A stretch of DNA of 6,887 nt, taken from NCBI GenBank assembly GCA_034382075.1, contig JAXMOZ010000113.1:1-6887 (forward strand), in the 5' to 3' direction. Positions 6,630-6,887 of the stretch are shown one piece after another (position 1 is the first letter of the stretch; every line of letters starts with the position of its first letter). The notes below the pieces were generated by a model. It saw only the letters and a program-made list of their open reading frames with translations. It had not been told where the DNA came from and ran no database searches. The translations under genes were made by a program, and so were the position numbers. The stretch is from JAEULH01 sp034382075 (GTDB taxonomy: Bacteria; Pseudomonadota; Alphaproteobacteria; Rhodospirillales; Defluviicoccaceae).

Positions 6630-6652
6630 ATCCTCGCGCTCGTCGCGAGGAT
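6630..6652. repeat. Palindromic dispersed repeat, copy C (inverted relative to A and B)
   Basis: ATCCTCGCG (6630-6638) and CGCGAGGAT (6644-6652) form a perfect 9-bp stem around CTCGT. The reverse complement of the loop, ACGAG, differs by one base from the ACAAG loop of copies A and B, so this copy is in the opposite orientation. Its arms are identical to those of copy A over 6 kb away. The conserved flanks are also present: CGTC before it and CCACG after it, the inverse of the GTGG/GACG flanks of copy B. Confidence 0.85.
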
Positions 6653-6695
6653 CCACGCCTTCTCCCGGCGTTGGTCATGGATTGCATGGTGGTTG

Positions 6696-6713
6696 CCCCA
6701 TTGCAGAATGGGG
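6696..6713. repeat. Perfect 7-bp hairpin
   Basis: CCCCATT (6696-6702) and AATGGGG (6707-6713) pair perfectly across the 4-nt loop GCAG. No T-run follows, so it is not a standard terminator. Its last base abuts and overlaps the larger inverted repeat starting at 6713. Confidence 0.7.
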
Positions 6714-6784
6714 ACGTCGGCGGGTTCCTCCCGATCGTGGATTGGTCTTGAACGACCGTTGCCATCTCGGGTCCCGCCGACGTC
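6713..6784. repeat. Long hairpin: 12-bp perfect inverted repeat with nested inner stems
   Basis: GACGTCGGCGGG (6713-6724) and CCCGCCGACGTC (6773-6784) are exact reverse complements. Inside, CCCGA (6730-6734) pairs with TCGGG (6767-6771), TGG (6738-6740) with CCA (6762-6764), and GGTC (6744-6747) with GACC (6754-6757) around TTGAAC. The parts are in register to form one interrupted hairpin of 72 nt. It is outside any supported gene and unrelated in sequence to the palindromic repeats on its left. I do not recognise it as a named RNA. Confidence 0.7.
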
Positions 6785-6865
6785 GCGGTCGTGCACGCGT
6801 ACGGTAGAGGGGGCTTTGTCGCCCGAATGCAATCCTGCGTGCTGACCAGGGTATCAGTGTGTCGC

Positions 6866-6871
6866 AGGGGA
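6866..6871 (+). promoter_or_regulatory. Ribosome binding site for the partial gene at 6877
   Basis: AGGGGA lies 5 nt before the ATG at 6877, close to ideal for translation initiation. It is the main reason to call a gene start there. Confidence 0.5.
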
Positions 6872-6876
6872 CAATC

Positions 6877-6887
6877 ATGGACAAGTC
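6877..6887 (+). CDS. Start of a plus-strand gene cut by the window edge
   Basis: ATG GAC AAG TC gives Met-Asp-Lys-Ser before the window ends. An AGGGGA ribosome site is well placed, and over 400 bp of non-coding sequence before it is consistent with a new transcription unit. Three or four codons cannot identify a product. From memory, Sinorhizobium meliloti has the malic enzyme gene tme next to mutS-glnD, so a malic enzyme is the neighbourhood-based guess. Confidence 0.45.

Larger units (their letters stand above)
6679..6847 (+). other. Candidate structured RNA or mRNA leader upstream of the gene at 6877
   Basis: A 9-bp perfect inverted repeat, GGATTGCAT (6679-6687) with ATGCAATCC (6827-6835), could close a multibranch fold containing the 7-bp hairpin at 6696-6713, the 72-nt hairpin at 6713-6784 and a small GGGC/GCCC stem (6811-6814 with 6821-6824). 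A competing pairing joins GGTC (6787-6790) and GCACGC (6793-6798) with GCGTGC (6837-6842) and GACC (6844-6847). The plus strand is assumed only because the next start codon lies there. I could not match it to any known riboswitch, 6S, SRP or other RNA, and no promoter is evident. Confidence 0.3.
6448..6876. other. Gene-free region with repeat cluster and structured DNA
   Basis: No convincing gene lies in these 429 bp. Open frames here translate the palindromic repeat into peptides such as MDGRDKRGHDE (plus) or FRHGRACRGHPRL (minus), which I recognise as typical spurious translations of alphaproteobacterial intergenic palindromes. The left part (6470-6660) is a mosaic of full and partial copies of the 23-nt palindrome. 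The right part (6679-6857) holds several inverted repeats. I see no clear promoter; a weak GTATCA (6851-6856) close to the last start codon lacks a good -35. Confidence 0.7.

Noticed and set aside
101..6652. CRISPR-like repeats
   Set aside because: Copies are few, palindromic, in both orientations, unevenly spaced and without regular spacers or cas genes.
6493..6807. Plus-strand frames beginning MDGRDKRGHDE and MAATSAAMTKRG
   Set aside because: Both begin inside repeat copy B and translate repeat sequence. There is no ribosome site.
6422..6832. 136-codon minus-strand frame
   Set aside because: Much of it is translated palindromic repeat (FRHGRACRGHPRL, WILATSARMTR), typical spurious intergenic peptides, and it overlaps the end of a real gene.
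6679..6847. tRNA, SRP RNA, 6S RNA or a known riboswitch
   Set aside because: None of the conserved motifs I know for these RNAs is visible, so the region is left unnamed.

Overview
The window is very GC-rich DNA (roughly 70% by eye) with strongly G/C-biased third codon positions. The two large proteins look alphaproteobacterial, most likely Rhodospirillales-like. That placement rests on protein flavour, the glnD-mutS pairing and a dispersed palindrome type I associate with alphaproteobacteria; no database was searched.

Layout. Positions 1-165 lie downstream of glnD and hold one copy of a 23-nt palindromic repeat. glnD (2964 to 166, minus strand) encodes the PII uridylyltransferase/uridylyl-removing enzyme. 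A 143-bp gap (2965-3107) carries a possible weak promoter, a hairpin and a 15-codon upstream reading frame that overlaps the glnD start. mutS (minus strand, stop at 3108) encodes the mismatch-recognition ATPase. Its best start is a TTG at 5843 with a good ribosome binding site. Positions 5844-5943 are a divergent intergenic region with a perfect palindrome covering the possible -10 elements of both strands. A 167-codon plus-strand gene (5944-6447) encodes a small glycine/alanine-rich protein of unknown function. Positions 6448-6876 carry no gene. They hold two full and two apparent half copies of the palindromic repeat, then about 170 bp of unusually dense nested inverted repeats. A start codon with a good ribosome binding site at 6877 begins a plus-strand gene that leaves the window.

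How the genes fit together. mutS and glnD run in the same direction and may share transcription, although mismatch repair and nitrogen sensing are functionally unrelated. From memory, Sinorhizobium meliloti has mviN(murJ)-glnD-mutS-tme in this neighbourhood. On that basis the gene starting at 6877 could be a malic enzyme, and murJ could follow glnD beyond the left edge.

The genes themselves are ordinary. The points most worth a second look are the structured region 6679-6847, the palindromic repeat family with compensatory stem changes, the glnD leader, and the G-tract-rich, non-ATG 5' end of mutS. I see no clear evidence of a new defence or mobile system. The structured region is the only candidate for something undescribed.
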